Shown: positions 1 to 7,699 of the stretch, piece by piece | How the letters are laid out: every line of letters begins with the position of its first letter | How positions within the stretch are numbered: the first letter of the stretch is position 1 | NCBI GenBank assembly: GCA_051006215.1 | Contig: JBPCIO010000005.1 | Coordinates: 10,690-74,689 of the forward strand | Direction: 5' to 3' | From: CF-72 sp051006215 | Lineage (GTDB): Bacteria > Chloroflexota > UBA6077 > CF-72 | DNA length: 64,000 nucleotides | Made by a program: the position numbers and the translations under genes | Notes under the pieces: generated by a model | Told to the model about the DNA's origin: nothing | The model's input: the letters and a program-made list of their open reading frames with translations, nothing else | The model's database searches: none

Positions 1-1
1 C

Positions 2-733
2 GCTCATTTGCCCTTGCTGCGCAACCGCGACCGGTCGAAGATCAGCAAGCGCAAAAATCCAGCCGCGCGCCTGCTCTGGTTCCGCGAGGAAGGCTTTCTG
101 CCGGAGGCGCTGGTCAACTTTCTGGCGCTGCAGGGCTGGAGCATGCCGGACGGGCGCGAGATCTTCTCATTCGACGACATCGTCGCCAATTTCGATGTCG
201 AGCGGTTCAGCCCCGTCGGCCCGATCTTCGACGTAGACAAATTGGACTGGATGAATGGCAAGTACATCGAGGCGCTGGACGACGACGAGTTTTTGCGCCG
301 GGCAGCCCCGTTTTTGCCCGGGCCTGACCAGCAACAATCGTTGCGTATCCTGGCCCCACACCTCAAGACCAGGGTCAAGCGCCTCAAAGACGTGGGTGAG
401 CAGGTTGATTTCCTGTACGTAGGCGCATTGGATCTCGATCGTGAGACGCTCGCCGGTCAGGGTGGCGCCGCGCCCACGGCTGCCGATTCGCTGCTGGCGG
501 CGGAGGCTGTGCTGGGCGGGCTCGAGGATTTCTCCACCGGCGCCGTCAAGGACGCGCTCGAGGCTGAGCAAGCACGCCGCGGCTGGAAACCCAAGCCGTT
601 TTTCATGCCCATTCGGGTCGCGATCAGCGGCAAGACCCACACGCCGCCGCTGTTCCCGATGCTGGCTGCGCTCGGGAAGCAGCGCAGCCTGCAACGCCTA
701 GGTGCTGCGCTCGCCCTCCTCGCGACGACCTGA
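2..733 (+). CDS. gltX: Glutamyl-tRNA synthetase, C-terminal part (5' end outside window)
   Basis: Class I aminoacyl-tRNA synthetase that charges tRNA-Glu in the cytoplasm. The window opens inside the gene. The frame is open from base 2 and runs through the class I signature RSKISKRKN, the KMSKS-loop equivalent that binds ATP. It continues into the helical connective and anticodon-binding region, including a recognisable NFLALQGWSMPDG stretch. About 243 residues are present, roughly the C-terminal half of a normal GltX. A TTG at base 8 lies inside the conserved region and is not the true start. The gene ends 8 bp before the stop of the convergent peptidase gene. GltX versus a GlnRS-like paralogue cannot be fully separated without the N-terminus, but the SKISKRKN motif and length favour GltX. 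Confidence 0.93.
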   Translation, partial: AHLPLLRNRDRSKISKRKNPAARLLWFREEGFLPEALVNFLALQGWSMPDGREIFSFDDIVANFDVERFSPVGPIFDVDKLDWMNGKYIEALDDDEFLRRAAPFLPGPDQQQSLRILAPHLKTRVKRLKDVGEQVDFLYVGALDLDRETLAGQGGAAPTAADSLLAAEAVLGGLEDFSTGAVKDALEAEQARRGWKPKPFFMPIRVAISGKTHTPPLFPMLAALGKQRSLQRLGAALALLATT

Positions 734-741
734 CGTTTCGC

Positions 742-2556
742 TCATGGGGAGGGGTTTTCCCGCATAAGGTGACGCTTCAGGAAATCCACAGCCATAGGGT
801 AGGCTACCAGTCTGTTCTTGAGCTTGGCGATTTGATGGCCCTCGTCTTCGAGGCGCAAGAACCCAACTGACCGCCCCAGCGCGCGGAGTTGGCTGACCAT
901 CTGTTCGGCTTCGCCGATGGGAACGCGCGGGTCGTTGGCGCCGTGGATAACCAGCAGTGGCGCGCGGATCCGTTCCACATACTTGATCGGCGAGATGTCT
1001 TCCAGGAACTGTCGGTCGTTGGCCAGGCTGCCGTACTCTGCTTCGCGCAGGTGTCTGCGCCAGGGGCCAGTGTTTTCCAGGAACGTCACGAAGTTGGCGA
1101 TGCCGACCAGGTCGACTCCCGCGGCCCAGAGCTCGGGATACGTCGTCAGCGCTGCCAGGACCATGAAGCCGCCGTAGCTGCCGCCATAGACGGCAATTCG
1201 GTTCGTGTTTACCCGACCAGAGTCGCGCAACCAGTACACGGTGTGCGCCAGGTCGGCAACAGAGTCCATGCGCTTTCGGACGTCGTCCAGGTGCACGAAT
1301 GTGCGACCGTAGCCTGAGCTGCCACGCACGTTCGGGGCGAGCACGGCGAAGCCGGCCTCGACCAGACCCTGGACTACCGGTTGGAACGTGGGTCGGTACT
1401 GGCTTTCCGGTCCGCCGTGCACGAATACGACGCACGGTGCTGGATCGGGCGTGGGGAGCGCCGAGTAGAACAGCGCTGGGATCTGGCGGCCGTCAAAGCT
1501 CGGGTACTGAACGTGCTCCGGCTCCGGAAGCTGGCTGATGTCGACGCCCAGTCCGCCGGCTCGAGTGACAGGGCGCGCCTGGTGATCCGCGACGGACGCA
1601 ACAAACACGTTTGGGTTCGCACGCGATGCGGTCCACGAGATGGCCAGCCGCTGACCGGAAGGATCCCAGGCTAATGCGTGCTGCAAGCATTCGTACAGCG
1701 CACCAGGCGGCAGACCGGCAACGATGCGTTCGCTGCCGGAGGCGAGCGTGCGCACGACGATCTGTGTTTCGCCGTCTCTATTCAGGCCGTACGCCAGCCG
1801 CTGGCCGGTCGGATCGAGGCTGGCTTCGTCGACGTCCAGGTCAGGCTCCACGACGAATGTCATGCGGCCGCTTGCCACGTCCAGCTGCGCTGGCGCCGCA
1901 AACTCGCGACCAGCGTTGGTCAGACAAAACAGCGAGCGACCGTCTGAGCTCCACTCGGGTCGTTCGTAGGTCGCGTCCTGATCGGGCGGGGTCAGCAATC
2001 GGGGTTGCTGTCGGTCCTGGGTGTCGACCAGCCAGAGCTCTTTGTGCGCGTTCGAGAACGAGCGCACCACCGCCAGCCAGCGGCCATCCGGCGAGAATGG
2101 GCCGGCCTGATTGGTGGAGTCGTGTTCGAGGACACAACGGGTCTGGCCGGTATCTAGGTCACACAGGTAAATGTCGAACCAACGCTGGTTGCGCGTGTTG
2201 GCTGCGAAGCTGATAGTGGCGGCATTGGGAGCAAAGCTCCCAAACACGTGGATGCGATCGGGGTTGTCGGTCAGCGCGCGCCAGGCGGCGCCCGGGCCGC
2301 CGTCGGCATACAGAATCTGGGTGTGCTCGTTGCCACCGACGTCGGCGCCCACGACGAGCTGTCCAGAACGTGGGCCGGGGTCGACCGTTTGTGCTCGATC
2401 GGGTGGCGCCACCAGAAGTTCAGGCCAGCCAGAACCATCGACACCCCAGGCCTGCGGTACGCCACCCAGGTCGGCAACGAACACCAGATACCCGCTTGCA
2501 TCGAACCGCCCAGCGTACGCCGAGCGCACGCGCAGGAGCTGTCGCAGGTCTACCAT
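742..2556 (-). CDS. S9 family (prolyl oligopeptidase / acylaminoacyl-peptidase type) serine peptidase
   Basis: A 604-residue protein with an N-terminal WD40/TolB-like beta-propeller of about 330 residues and a C-terminal alpha/beta-hydrolase peptidase domain. The nucleophile elbow is YGGSYGG with Ser460. The acid is Asp542 in HGANDPRVP and the base is His574 in DEGHQ, so the triad is complete. S9C enzymes cleave short peptides or remove N-acylated residues. No signal peptide is visible, so it is probably cytoplasmic. It stands alone, convergent with gltX and divergent from the nitronate monooxygenase-like gene. A weak -10-like TAGCCT lies 9 nt before the ATG. Substrate specificity cannot be read from the sequence. 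Confidence 0.9.
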   Translation of the reverse strand: MVDLRQLLRVRSAYAGRFDASGYLVFVADLGGVPQAWGVDGSGWPELLVAPPDRAQTVDPGPRSGQLVVGADVGGNEHTQILYADGGPGAAWRALTDNPDRIHVFGSFAPNAATISFAANTRNQRWFDIYLCDLDTGQTRCVLEHDSTNQAGPFSPDGRWLAVVRSFSNAHKELWLVDTQDRQQPRLLTPPDQDATYERPEWSSDGRSLFCLTNAGREFAAPAQLDVASGRMTFVVEPDLDVDEASLDPTGQRLAYGLNRDGETQIVVRTLASGSERIVAGLPPGALYECLQHALAWDPSGQRLAISWTASRANPNVFVASVADHQARPVTRAGGLGVDISQLPEPEHVQYPSFDGRQIPALFYSALPTPDPAPCVVFVHGGPESQYRPTFQPVVQGLVEAGFAVLAPNVRGSSGYGRTFVHLDDVRKRMDSVADLAHTVYWLRDSGRVNTNRIAVYGGSYGGFMVLAALTTYPELWAAGVDLVGIANFVTFLENTGPWRRHLREAEYGSLANDRQFLEDISPIKYVERIRAPLLVIHGANDPRVPIGEAEQMVSQLRALGRSVGFLRLEDEGHQIAKLKNRLVAYPMAVDFLKRHLMRENPSP

Positions 2557-2626
2557 TCGCCAGCGAGGCTAGCACGTCGCTGTCAACACCGGGCAGCTGG
2601 TTGGTTCGTGGCACACTGATGAGACG

Positions 2627-3613
2627 ATGAACACCCGTGCTTGCGATCTGTTCGGCATCCAACATCCGGTGGTGCTCGGTGGGATGGGCAGTGGCACCAG
2701 CCCGGAGCTGGTGGGCGCAGTCTCGAACGCTGGCGGACTGGGAGTTCAGGGCTGCGCTGGGCGCTCGCCGGCCCAGATTGGCGAGTTGTCCGCAGCCATT
2801 CGCGCGGTCACCGACCGTCCCTTTGGCCTGAATCTGCTCATGTTCCTGGCCGACGCTGCGGCCATCGATGCCGTGCTGGCGGCGAAGCCACCCGTCTTCT
2901 CGACAGCTTGGCCCCGCCCGGACCAGGATTTGGCGGCGGTGTTCGCCCGCGCCCACGCAGTTGGCGCCAGGGTGATGCACATGGTTTCTACGGTCCCCGA
3001 AGCCAGGCGGGCGGCCGATTCGGGTGCTGACATCATCGCCGCTCAGGGCAGCGAGGGCGGTGGTCACGTAGGCATGATGGCCAGCCTGGTCCTGGTCCCA
3101 CAGGTGGTGCGCGCGATCGCACCTGTGCCCGTGCTGGCGGCCGGCGGTATAGCCGACGGAGCGGGCCTCGCAGCTGCGATCATGCTGGGCGCAGAGGGGG
3201 TCCTGCTCGGGACCCGCTTTCTTGCGACGTCAGAATCGCCACTGCCCGACAACTACAAGCGGGCGATCTGTCGGAGCGACGGCCACGACACGCTGCTCAC
3301 GGAGCTGCCGGACGTGCTCGCCGGTCAGGTGTGGCCAGGCGCGTTCGCGCGCGTGCTGCGCAACGCCTTCGTTCAGGAGTGGCTCGGCCGCGAGGGTGAG
3401 GTACGCCAACGGCGTGCCGAGTTGCTGCGTCGCATTCAGCTGGCTCGCGAGGCAGGCGACGTCGATAACGGTACGCTGCTGATCGGTCAGGACGCTGGGT
3501 TGATCGAGTCGATCGACCCGGCCGGCGAGGTCGTGCAACGCGTTGTAGCCGAGGCCGAGCTGATTGTGGCACGGCGCGCAGCCGACGTCCTGGCCCCGCG
3601 AGCGCCCGCCTGA
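2627..3613 (+). CDS. Nitronate monooxygenase / FabK-like FMN-dependent oxidoreductase
   Basis: A 328-residue TIM-barrel flavoprotein of the 2-nitropropane dioxygenase/FabK family. Visible family features are the N-terminal QHPVVLGGMG segment, AVSNAGGLG, the IIAAQGSEGGGHVG FMN-phosphate loop with its conserved His near residue 146, and VLAAGGIADGAGLAAAI followed by GAEGVLLGTRF. The family oxidises alkyl nitronates or, in FabK, reduces enoyl-ACP. With no fatty-acid synthesis genes nearby, nitronate monooxygenase is the safer label. The ATG at 2627 is preceded by a weak CACACT -10-like box. The gene is followed directly by tRNA-Gln. Confidence 0.87.
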   Translation: MNTRACDLFGIQHPVVLGGMGSGTSPELVGAVSNAGGLGVQGCAGRSPAQIGELSAAIRAVTDRPFGLNLLMFLADAAAIDAVLAAKPPVFSTAWPRPDQDLAAVFARAHAVGARVMHMVSTVPEARRAADSGADIIAAQGSEGGGHVGMMASLVLVPQVVRAIAPVPVLAAGGIADGAGLAAAIMLGAEGVLLGTRFLATSESPLPDNYKRAICRSDGHDTLLTELPDVLAGQVWPGAFARVLRNAFVQEWLGREGEVRQRRAELLRRIQLAREAGDVDNGTLLIGQDAGLIESIDPAGEVVQRVVAEAELIVARRAADVLAPRAPA

Positions 3614-3657
3614 TTTCCGGCTGCGGCCCCCAATCCGATACAATCAGACCTCACCTG

Positions 3658-3728
3658 TGCCGGATGGGGTAATGGTAGCCCGGCTGATTCTGGATCAGTC
3701 TGTCTAGGTTCGAGTCCTAGTCCGGCAG
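3658..3728 (+). tRNA. tRNA-Gln (anticodon CTG)
   Basis: A cloverleaf folds cleanly. The acceptor stem is TGCCGGA with TCCGGCA. The anticodon stem GCTGA/TCAGT encloses the 7-nt loop TTCTGGA with anticodon CTG. The T-loop is TTCGAGT. The 3' CCA is not encoded. It decodes CAG glutamine codons, which should dominate in this high-GC genome. Confidence 0.93.
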
Positions 3729-4038
3729 CCCGCGCTAGCGTCCTCGCGACGTGCCGGGCTCGCGTTGACGCGCGTCGGACGTTGGCTCTAAGCCCGGTTG
3801 ATCGCTGGCCTGATCCACTGCCAGGCCGCTCTTTGCCGTCTCTCTGAAAGCCGTGTCTGCTACGACGGCATGGATTTTCGCGGGACGCAGTGCCGGTTCT
3901 GGCAGAGGGTCCCCGACGCCCCTCACTTCGTCAGCAACATGGGTGTGTGCACGCGTTGTTCAGGGCAAGTCGCACATGCCGCACGACGACGGCTTTGAAG
4001 CCACTCGGCTAGCCTGACGCCACGCTATATTCGGCGGC
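3729..4038. other. Intergenic stretch after tRNA-Gln, no clear gene
   Basis: About 310 bases between tRNA-Gln and the DUF3052-like gene. The only candidate is a plus-strand frame from ATG 3870 to 3998 (42 codons). It is rich in Cys with a C-x2-C pair near its end and could be a very small zinc-binding protein, but there is no ribosome-binding site and nothing to confirm it. No hairpin terminator with a T-run was found. The last bases hold the -10-like TATATT of the next gene. Confidence 0.4.
4026..4031 (+). promoter_or_regulatory. -10 box (TATATT) placed for a leaderless mRNA
   Basis: TATATT sits 7 nt upstream of the GTG start at 4039. A transcript starting 6-7 nt after the box would begin at the start codon. 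No Shine-Dalgarno sequence fits in the gap and no good -35 is seen. Confidence 0.5.
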
Positions 4039-4458
4039 GTGGCGGACAAGGACTACAGCCACCGAGACGTGCTCGACAAGCTCGGCATCAAAGCTGGATT
4101 CGCCGTAGCCTTCGATGAGACCGCAGCGGCGATACCAGCCGAACTGAAAGCGCGCGTGCTCGCCCGGGTGGGTCGAGACGCAGCCCGAGACGAGGAACCG
4201 CTTGACGTGGTCGTGGTAGCCGCAGACGCCGCGACGGATGTCGAGGCCATGCTGAACTCTTGGCGCACCCGCATCGAACAGGCAGCTGGAATTTGGCTGC
4301 TTACGCCCAAGCGTGGCCAGCCGGGGTATGTCGATCAGGCCGAGCTCATCCCGGCGGGCCTCGCCGCGCGGCTGGTCGACAACAAGACGTGTAGCGTCTC
4401 GGACACGCTGAGTGGCATCCGCTTCGTGATCCGGAAGATCGATCGCGTATACTCGTGA
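4039..4458 (+). CDS. DUF3052-like protein
   Basis: A 139-residue acidic soluble protein. The central IWLLTPKRGQPG motif, followed about 12 residues later by an I-PAGLAA segment and a final SVSDTLSGIRFVIRK strand, matches the layout of the DUF3052 family known mainly from Actinobacteria (WLLTPK-x-G, then S-S-x-x-W-x-G-x-R). The biochemical role of that family is unknown. The GTG at 4039 is the start because the in-frame -10 box lies 7 nt before it and no earlier start is available. It stands alone between two tRNA genes. Family assignment is by motif recognition and should be confirmed by a profile search. Confidence 0.75.
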   Translation: MADKDYSHRDVLDKLGIKAGFAVAFDETAAAIPAELKARVLARVGRDAARDEEPLDVVVVAADAATDVEAMLNSWRTRIEQAAGIWLLTPKRGQPGYVDQAELIPAGLAARLVDNKTCSVSDTLSGIRFVIRKIDRVYS

Positions 4459-4489
4459 AGCTTTCTTTCGTAGCGCTGCCGCGCGCTCC

Positions 4490-4563
4490 GGCCCGTTCGT
4501 CTAGCGGCCCAGGACGCTACCCTCTCAAGGTAGAGATCGCGGGTTCGAATCCCGCACGGGTCA
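4490..4563 (+). tRNA. tRNA-Glu (anticodon CTC)
   Basis: The acceptor stem is GGCCCGT with ACGGGTC (one G-U pair). The anticodon stem CTACC/GGTAG holds loop CTCTCAA with anticodon CTC. The T-arm is GCGGG-TTCGAAT-CCCGC with discriminator A. CCA is not encoded. It reads GAG codons. Its partner enzyme GltX is encoded at the window start. Confidence 0.93.
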
Positions 4564-4723
4564 CCTTCAGGTTGAAACGAAACAGGCCCGCTTCGACAGC
4601 CTTTTGCCACGGCCTCGGGACCGTGCCTGCAGCAAGCCGCGCAGTGTGTTTGCGGTCTTATGTTCGTGTCGGGAGAAGCGCGGCAGTCACGATATCCGTC
4701 TCTCGCTTCGAAAGCCGTCGGGC

Positions 4724-4888
4724 ATGAGCCATGAGTTAGGTACGACCGCGGACGGCGCAGCGCTGCGGGTGGTGCCTGTCCACGACGACACGCTCGTCGA
4801 GGCCGACGGACGCTTGTTGGTTCCCGCCTCGGGCGACACCATCGGCGACGAGCTCGTGCAAGCGCTCCGTGACGCCGACCGACGCTAG
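4724..4888 (+). CDS. Possible small hypothetical protein (54 aa)
   Basis: From ATG 4724 a 54-residue acidic frame runs with G/C at most third positions, as in neighbouring true genes. That is the only support for it. It contains no cysteines, membrane segment or motif that I recognise, and no Shine-Dalgarno sequence precedes the ATG. It could equally be a chance frame in a high-GC spacer. Confidence 0.3.
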   Translation: MSHELGTTADGAALRVVPVHDDTLVEADGRLLVPASGDTIGDELVQALRDADRR

Positions 4889-5085
4889 TCAGGCGACTGT
4901 CGAACCCGACGCTCTGGTCGATACCCGCGTCTTTGTTCCGCTCGCGCAGGGTCACTGAGCGAAGACAGCCATTTCGGGTTGTTGTACGACGCTGTTCTGA
5001 GCGTCGAGACCCACTGGCGGTGGCCGCTGACGGAGCCGGAGGCGGGCCGGACGCTGGAGCGTGGTTTGGGGCGCGGCGTCGCGGG

Positions 5086-5091
5086 TACGAT
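5086..5091 (+). promoter_or_regulatory. -10-like box (TACGAT) 8 nt before the RidA-like start
   Basis: TACGAT is followed by 8 nt and then the ATG at 5100. This spacing would give a leaderless or nearly leaderless mRNA. The same hexamer recurs 7 nt before the M16 peptidase gene at 50175. Confidence 0.45.
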
Positions 5092-5099
5092 ACAGCCGT

Positions 5100-5555
5100 A
5101 TGGGCCGTATCGACGATCGGTTGTCTGAGCTGGGGTACGCGCTGCCGGCGCCGCGGGCGCCGCTGGCAAACTATGTGGCTGCTCGACGCGCGGGTAGTCT
5201 GGTGTACACGGCTGGACAGGTCTCGGGAACGGCTGAGCGGGAAATCAAAGGCCAGCTGGGTGCCGAGTTGGACCTCGAGCAGGGGCGCGGGGCTGCCCGT
5301 GTGTGTGCCCTGAACTGCCTTGCGGCGCTCCTGACGGTGATCGATTCGCTGGATGCGGTCAAGCAGTTGATCCGCGTCGGCGTGTTCGTCAACAGCGCTG
5401 CCGACTTCAATCAGCAGCCGGCCGTCGCCAACGGCGCCTCCGACCTCTTCGTGGAGGTGTTCGGCGACCTTGGTCGGCACGCGCGTACCGCGGTTGGCGT
5501 TAACGAGTTACCGCTCGGGTTCGCGGTCGAAGTCGAATTGATCGTCGAAATCTGA
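5100..5555 (+). CDS. RidA/YjgF-family protein
   Basis: A 151-residue protein of the Rid (YjgF/YER057c/UK114) superfamily. RidA members hydrolyse reactive enamine/imine intermediates released by PLP enzymes. The family pattern is visible as LSELGYALPAP, then NYVAARRAGSLVYTAGQVSG, then a long helix, and finally RTAVGVNELPLGFAVEVELIVE. The Arg of RTAVGVNELP is at the position that binds substrate carboxylates in active members. ATG 5100 is chosen over an upstream GTG at 5061 because the conserved LGYALP block begins 9 residues later and the -10 box lies between the two. The gene is followed 24 bp later by tatA. Confidence 0.88.
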   Translation: MGRIDDRLSELGYALPAPRAPLANYVAARRAGSLVYTAGQVSGTAEREIKGQLGAELDLEQGRGAARVCALNCLAALLTVIDSLDAVKQLIRVGVFVNSAADFNQQPAVANGASDLFVEVFGDLGRHARTAVGVNELPLGFAVEVELIVEI

Positions 5556-5579
5556 GAATCGTAGAAGGGAGCCAACGTC

Positions 5580-5909
5580 ATGCCGACCCTTGGAGTGTGG
5601 GAACTGGTCGTCATTCTGGTCATCGTGGTCGTGATCTTCGGCGCAGGTCGGCTATCGGAGGTTGGTGGCGCCGTCGGCAAAGGCATCCGCGAGTTTCGCA
5701 AGGCGACCACCGACGAGCATGCGCCGCAAGCGCCTGCTGTCCGGGCCGCGCCCCCGGCTGAGAAGCTGTTGCCGCTCGCGCCTGTGTCCCCGAGCGTTGT
5801 CGTCACAACGGTCGTCGTCGACAACCGGTGCCCGTCGTGCAACACCGTGAACCCGACCGGCCAGGTGTTTTGCGGCCAGTGCGGAATCCGGCTGACGCTG
5901 GCCGCCTGA
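5580..5909 (+). CDS. tatA: TatA/E-family twin-arginine translocase subunit with C-terminal zinc ribbon
   Basis: A 109-residue protein. Residues 5-20 form one hydrophobic helix, followed by the TatA hinge FGAGRL and an amphipathic helix to about residue 41. This is the standard pore-forming TatA layout. An Ala/Pro-rich linker (about 45-80) leads to an unusual C-terminal zinc ribbon with Cys84, Cys87, Cys98 and Cys101 (CPSC...CGQC). TatA oligomerises at the membrane with TatC to export folded proteins; no tatC is in the window. The start ATG is 24 bp after the RidA-like gene and an AGAAGGGAG Shine-Dalgarno sequence precedes it. The zinc ribbon is not part of classical TatA. Confidence 0.88.
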   Translation: MPTLGVWELVVILVIVVVIFGAGRLSEVGGAVGKGIREFRKATTDEHAPQAPAVRAAPPAEKLLPLAPVSPSVVVTTVVVDNRCPSCNTVNPTGQVFCGQCGIRLTLAA

Positions 5910-5916
5910 CGAGGGG

Positions 5917-6543
5917 TTGCTAAGCGCGCTCATCTTCGCTGGCGGCCGCGCCTCTCGCCTTGGCGGCCTCAACAAAGCGCTGCTGGAGGTTGGTGGCAGC
6001 ACCATCATCGCCCGAACACTTGCTGCTGTGCGGCCGCTGGTCGATGAATGCATCCTGCTGACGAATGACGTCGCCCTGGCGGACGTGGGGGACGTGGGGG
6101 ACGTACGCCTGGTGTTCGACCCCACGCCGCACGCTGGCGTCCTGCCAGCGCTGGCAGCAGGCCTCGAGGCTGCCGCAGGCGAGCTCTGCCTGGCTGTGGC
6201 ATGCGATATGCCGTTCGTGTCGACGAGGCTGTTTGCGCAACTGCTCGAGCTGCAGCGTCATGTCAACGCCGACGTCGTCATTCCACGGAGCGCCGGGTTT
6301 CTCGAGCCGATGCATGCCGTGTATCACCGCGAGCCGGTCTTGCAAGCCATCCGGGCAGCGCTCGGACGGGGAGATCAACGCATGATCAGTTACTTCGGGG
6401 ACGTCACGGTACACGAGGTGCCTGAAGCCGTATGGCGCCTGGCAGATGCGTCCGGTGGGGCGTTTTTCAACGTCAACACGCCAGACGAGCTCGAGCGAGC
6501 GCAGTGGATCGCAGCCAGGTCGTCGTCCAGCTCACCTATCTGA
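5917..6543 (+). CDS. mobA: Molybdenum cofactor guanylyltransferase (MobA-like)
   Basis: A 208-residue nucleotidyltransferase. The N-terminal signature LIFAGGRASRLGG-NKALL matches the GTP-binding loop of MobA (AGG-x-S-x-RMG-x-DKAL). HAGVLPALAAGL and AVACDMPF carry the metal-binding Asp, and LEPMHAVYH matches the late MobA motif EPLHALY. The enzyme adds GMP to molybdopterin to form the bis-MGD precursor. The start is TTG at 5917, 7 bp after tatA, so the pair may be co-transcribed. This is sensible because many molybdoenzymes use Tat export. A short in-frame 9-bp duplication encodes a repeated Asp-Val-Gly near residues 50-56. Confidence 0.83.
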   Translation: MLSALIFAGGRASRLGGLNKALLEVGGSTIIARTLAAVRPLVDECILLTNDVALADVGDVGDVRLVFDPTPHAGVLPALAAGLEAAAGELCLAVACDMPFVSTRLFAQLLELQRHVNADVVIPRSAGFLEPMHAVYHREPVLQAIRAALGRGDQRMISYFGDVTVHEVPEAVWRLADASGGAFFNVNTPDELERAQWIAARSSSSSPI

Positions 6544-6624
6544 GTACGACTGGGCGACCACAGTCGCCCCACCCACGCACGGGCGGCCGCCGTACACCGG
6601 CGACCGCGGAACCCTGCGGTGGCG

Positions 6625-7269
6625 TTAGCCTGAGGTCTCCTCCTCCGTCGCTGGTTCAGCGGCGTCGGCGGCCTCAGTCGGTTCGGCGGCAGCTTCCACG
6701 GGCTCCTCTTCCTCCCGCGGCGGCTGCACCATCGCCAGGACTTCCTCTGGCGGGTCAAGCACCTTGTACGTCGCCGATTCGGGCAGGTCGCTGACGTGGA
6801 TGGCATCGTGCAGCTCCAGCAGTGAGCTTACGTCGACCTCGATGGCCTCTGGCAGGTCGCCTGCTCTAGCGGTGACCCGCAGCTCCGTTCTCGGGTGAGA
6901 CATCACACCACCCAGCTTGGTGACCGCGATCGACTCGCCGACGAAGCGCACCGGCACGCTGCTCGTAACCGACTCCTCCATCGACACGGCTTGGAATTCG
7001 ATATGCAGAATCTGACCAGAGCGCGGGTCGCGCTGGATGTCCTTCAGAAGGGCAAGCTCAGAGCGATCCTGGACGGCGATGGTGACCACACCGGTGCGAC
7101 CACCGTGGGCTAACAGGTACTCCATCGCCCGCGCTGGCGCCTGAATCGCGCGTGGATCGCCGTGGCCGTAGATGTTGGCCGGCACGAGACCCTGGCGGCG
7201 CAATCGCCGGACGTGCTTTCCAAACACGCCGCGGGTTTCGGCGAGCAGCTCTAGGTCGTTCGTGGGCAT
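6625..7269 (-). CDS. rplY: 50S ribosomal protein bL25, long CTC/TL5 form
   Basis: A 214-residue bL25 of the general-stress (CTC) type that binds 5S rRNA. The N-terminal domain (about 1-90) shows LLAETRGVFGKHVRRLRRQGLVPANIYG and the second beta domain begins near residue 95 with LHIEFQAV. The final 30 residues are a Glu/Ala-rich acidic tail typical of this form. An ATG at 7269 starts the protein. A TATACT box ends 9 nt before it on the same strand, so the mRNA would have almost no leader. It is convergent with mobA. Confidence 0.92.
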   Translation of the reverse strand: MPTNDLELLAETRGVFGKHVRRLRRQGLVPANIYGHGDPRAIQAPARAMEYLLAHGGRTGVVTIAVQDRSELALLKDIQRDPRSGQILHIEFQAVSMEESVTSSVPVRFVGESIAVTKLGGVMSHPRTELRVTARAGDLPEAIEVDVSSLLELHDAIHVSDLPESATYKVLDPPEEVLAMVQPPREEEEPVEAAAEPTEAADAAEPATEEETSG

Positions 7270-7278
7270 GTGGGTCGG

Positions 7279-7284
7279 AGTATA
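7279..7284 (-). promoter_or_regulatory. -10 box (TATACT) of the bL25 gene
   Basis: TATACT on the minus strand with 9 nt to the ATG. This is an excellent -10 match placed too close to the start for a normal 5' leader. Confidence 0.5.
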
Positions 7285-7302
7285 CGTTCTTTGCGAGGCG
7301 CG

Positions 7303-7614
7303 CTACAGGCCCGCGAAGCGCGCGGTCAGGACAACCGACCAGGCGCCAACGCTAGCCGCAAACACGTTCAGGTCGCCGATCTTGACCGGCTCAGGTGCCT
7401 GAACGGCGGATCCAACCACCTGCCCGAGGCAGGCGGCCAGAAGGCCCAGGACTACGTACCAGGCGAGGCGCGAAACGCCCCGGCCGACCAGCATGAAGCA
7501 TGCAGCGGCATTGATGACGCCGAGCAAACCAGCCAGGATGAGCCACGGCGGCAGCGACGGGACCATGCCCGCAGGCACGAACGACATGAGCTTGCCAATT
7601 TGGAGCCTACGCAA
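7303..7614 (-). CDS. Small membrane protein, unknown function
   Basis: A 103-residue hydrophobic protein with three probable membrane helices, at about residues 21-44, 48-70 and 80-100. No motif ties it to a known family. It lies just upstream of the bL25 gene on the same strand and divergent from the FHA cluster. Codon use resembles its neighbours. The start is uncertain: an internal ATG at residue 10 is also possible. I do not recognise a function. Confidence 0.6.
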   Translation of the reverse strand: MRRLQIGKLMSFVPAGMVPSLPPWLILAGLLGVINAAACFMLVGRGVSRLAWYVVLGLLAACLGQVVGSAVQAPEPVKIGDLNVFAASVGAWSVVLTARFAGL

Positions 7615-7681
7615 GTCGTTGCCGGCTCGTCAATGTTGGAATTCGAGCGTGGATGCAAGAGGGTTCGAGCGGGCCCAAAGT

Positions 7682-7687
7682 TAGAAT
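7682..7687 (+). promoter_or_regulatory. -10 box (TAGAAT) upstream of the FhaA-like gene
   Basis: TAGAAT with 12 nt to the ATG at 7700. The same 12-nt spacing is found before the dinG-like gene, proS and ltaE. Confidence 0.4.
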
Positions 7688-7699
7688 GGGCATGCCCCG

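Larger units (their letters stand above)
4564..5099. other. Intergenic stretch between tRNA-Glu and the RidA-like gene
   Basis: About 535 bases. It contains one possible short coding frame (4724-4888, listed separately) and the -10-like box of the RidA-like gene. No repeats, convincing terminator or RNA fold was recognised in the rest. Confidence 0.4.

Noticed and set aside
6070..6110. Short tandem 9-bp duplication in mobA
   Set aside because: Only two copies, in frame, encoding Asp-Val-Gly twice. It is a minor length variation in a surface loop, not a repeat element.
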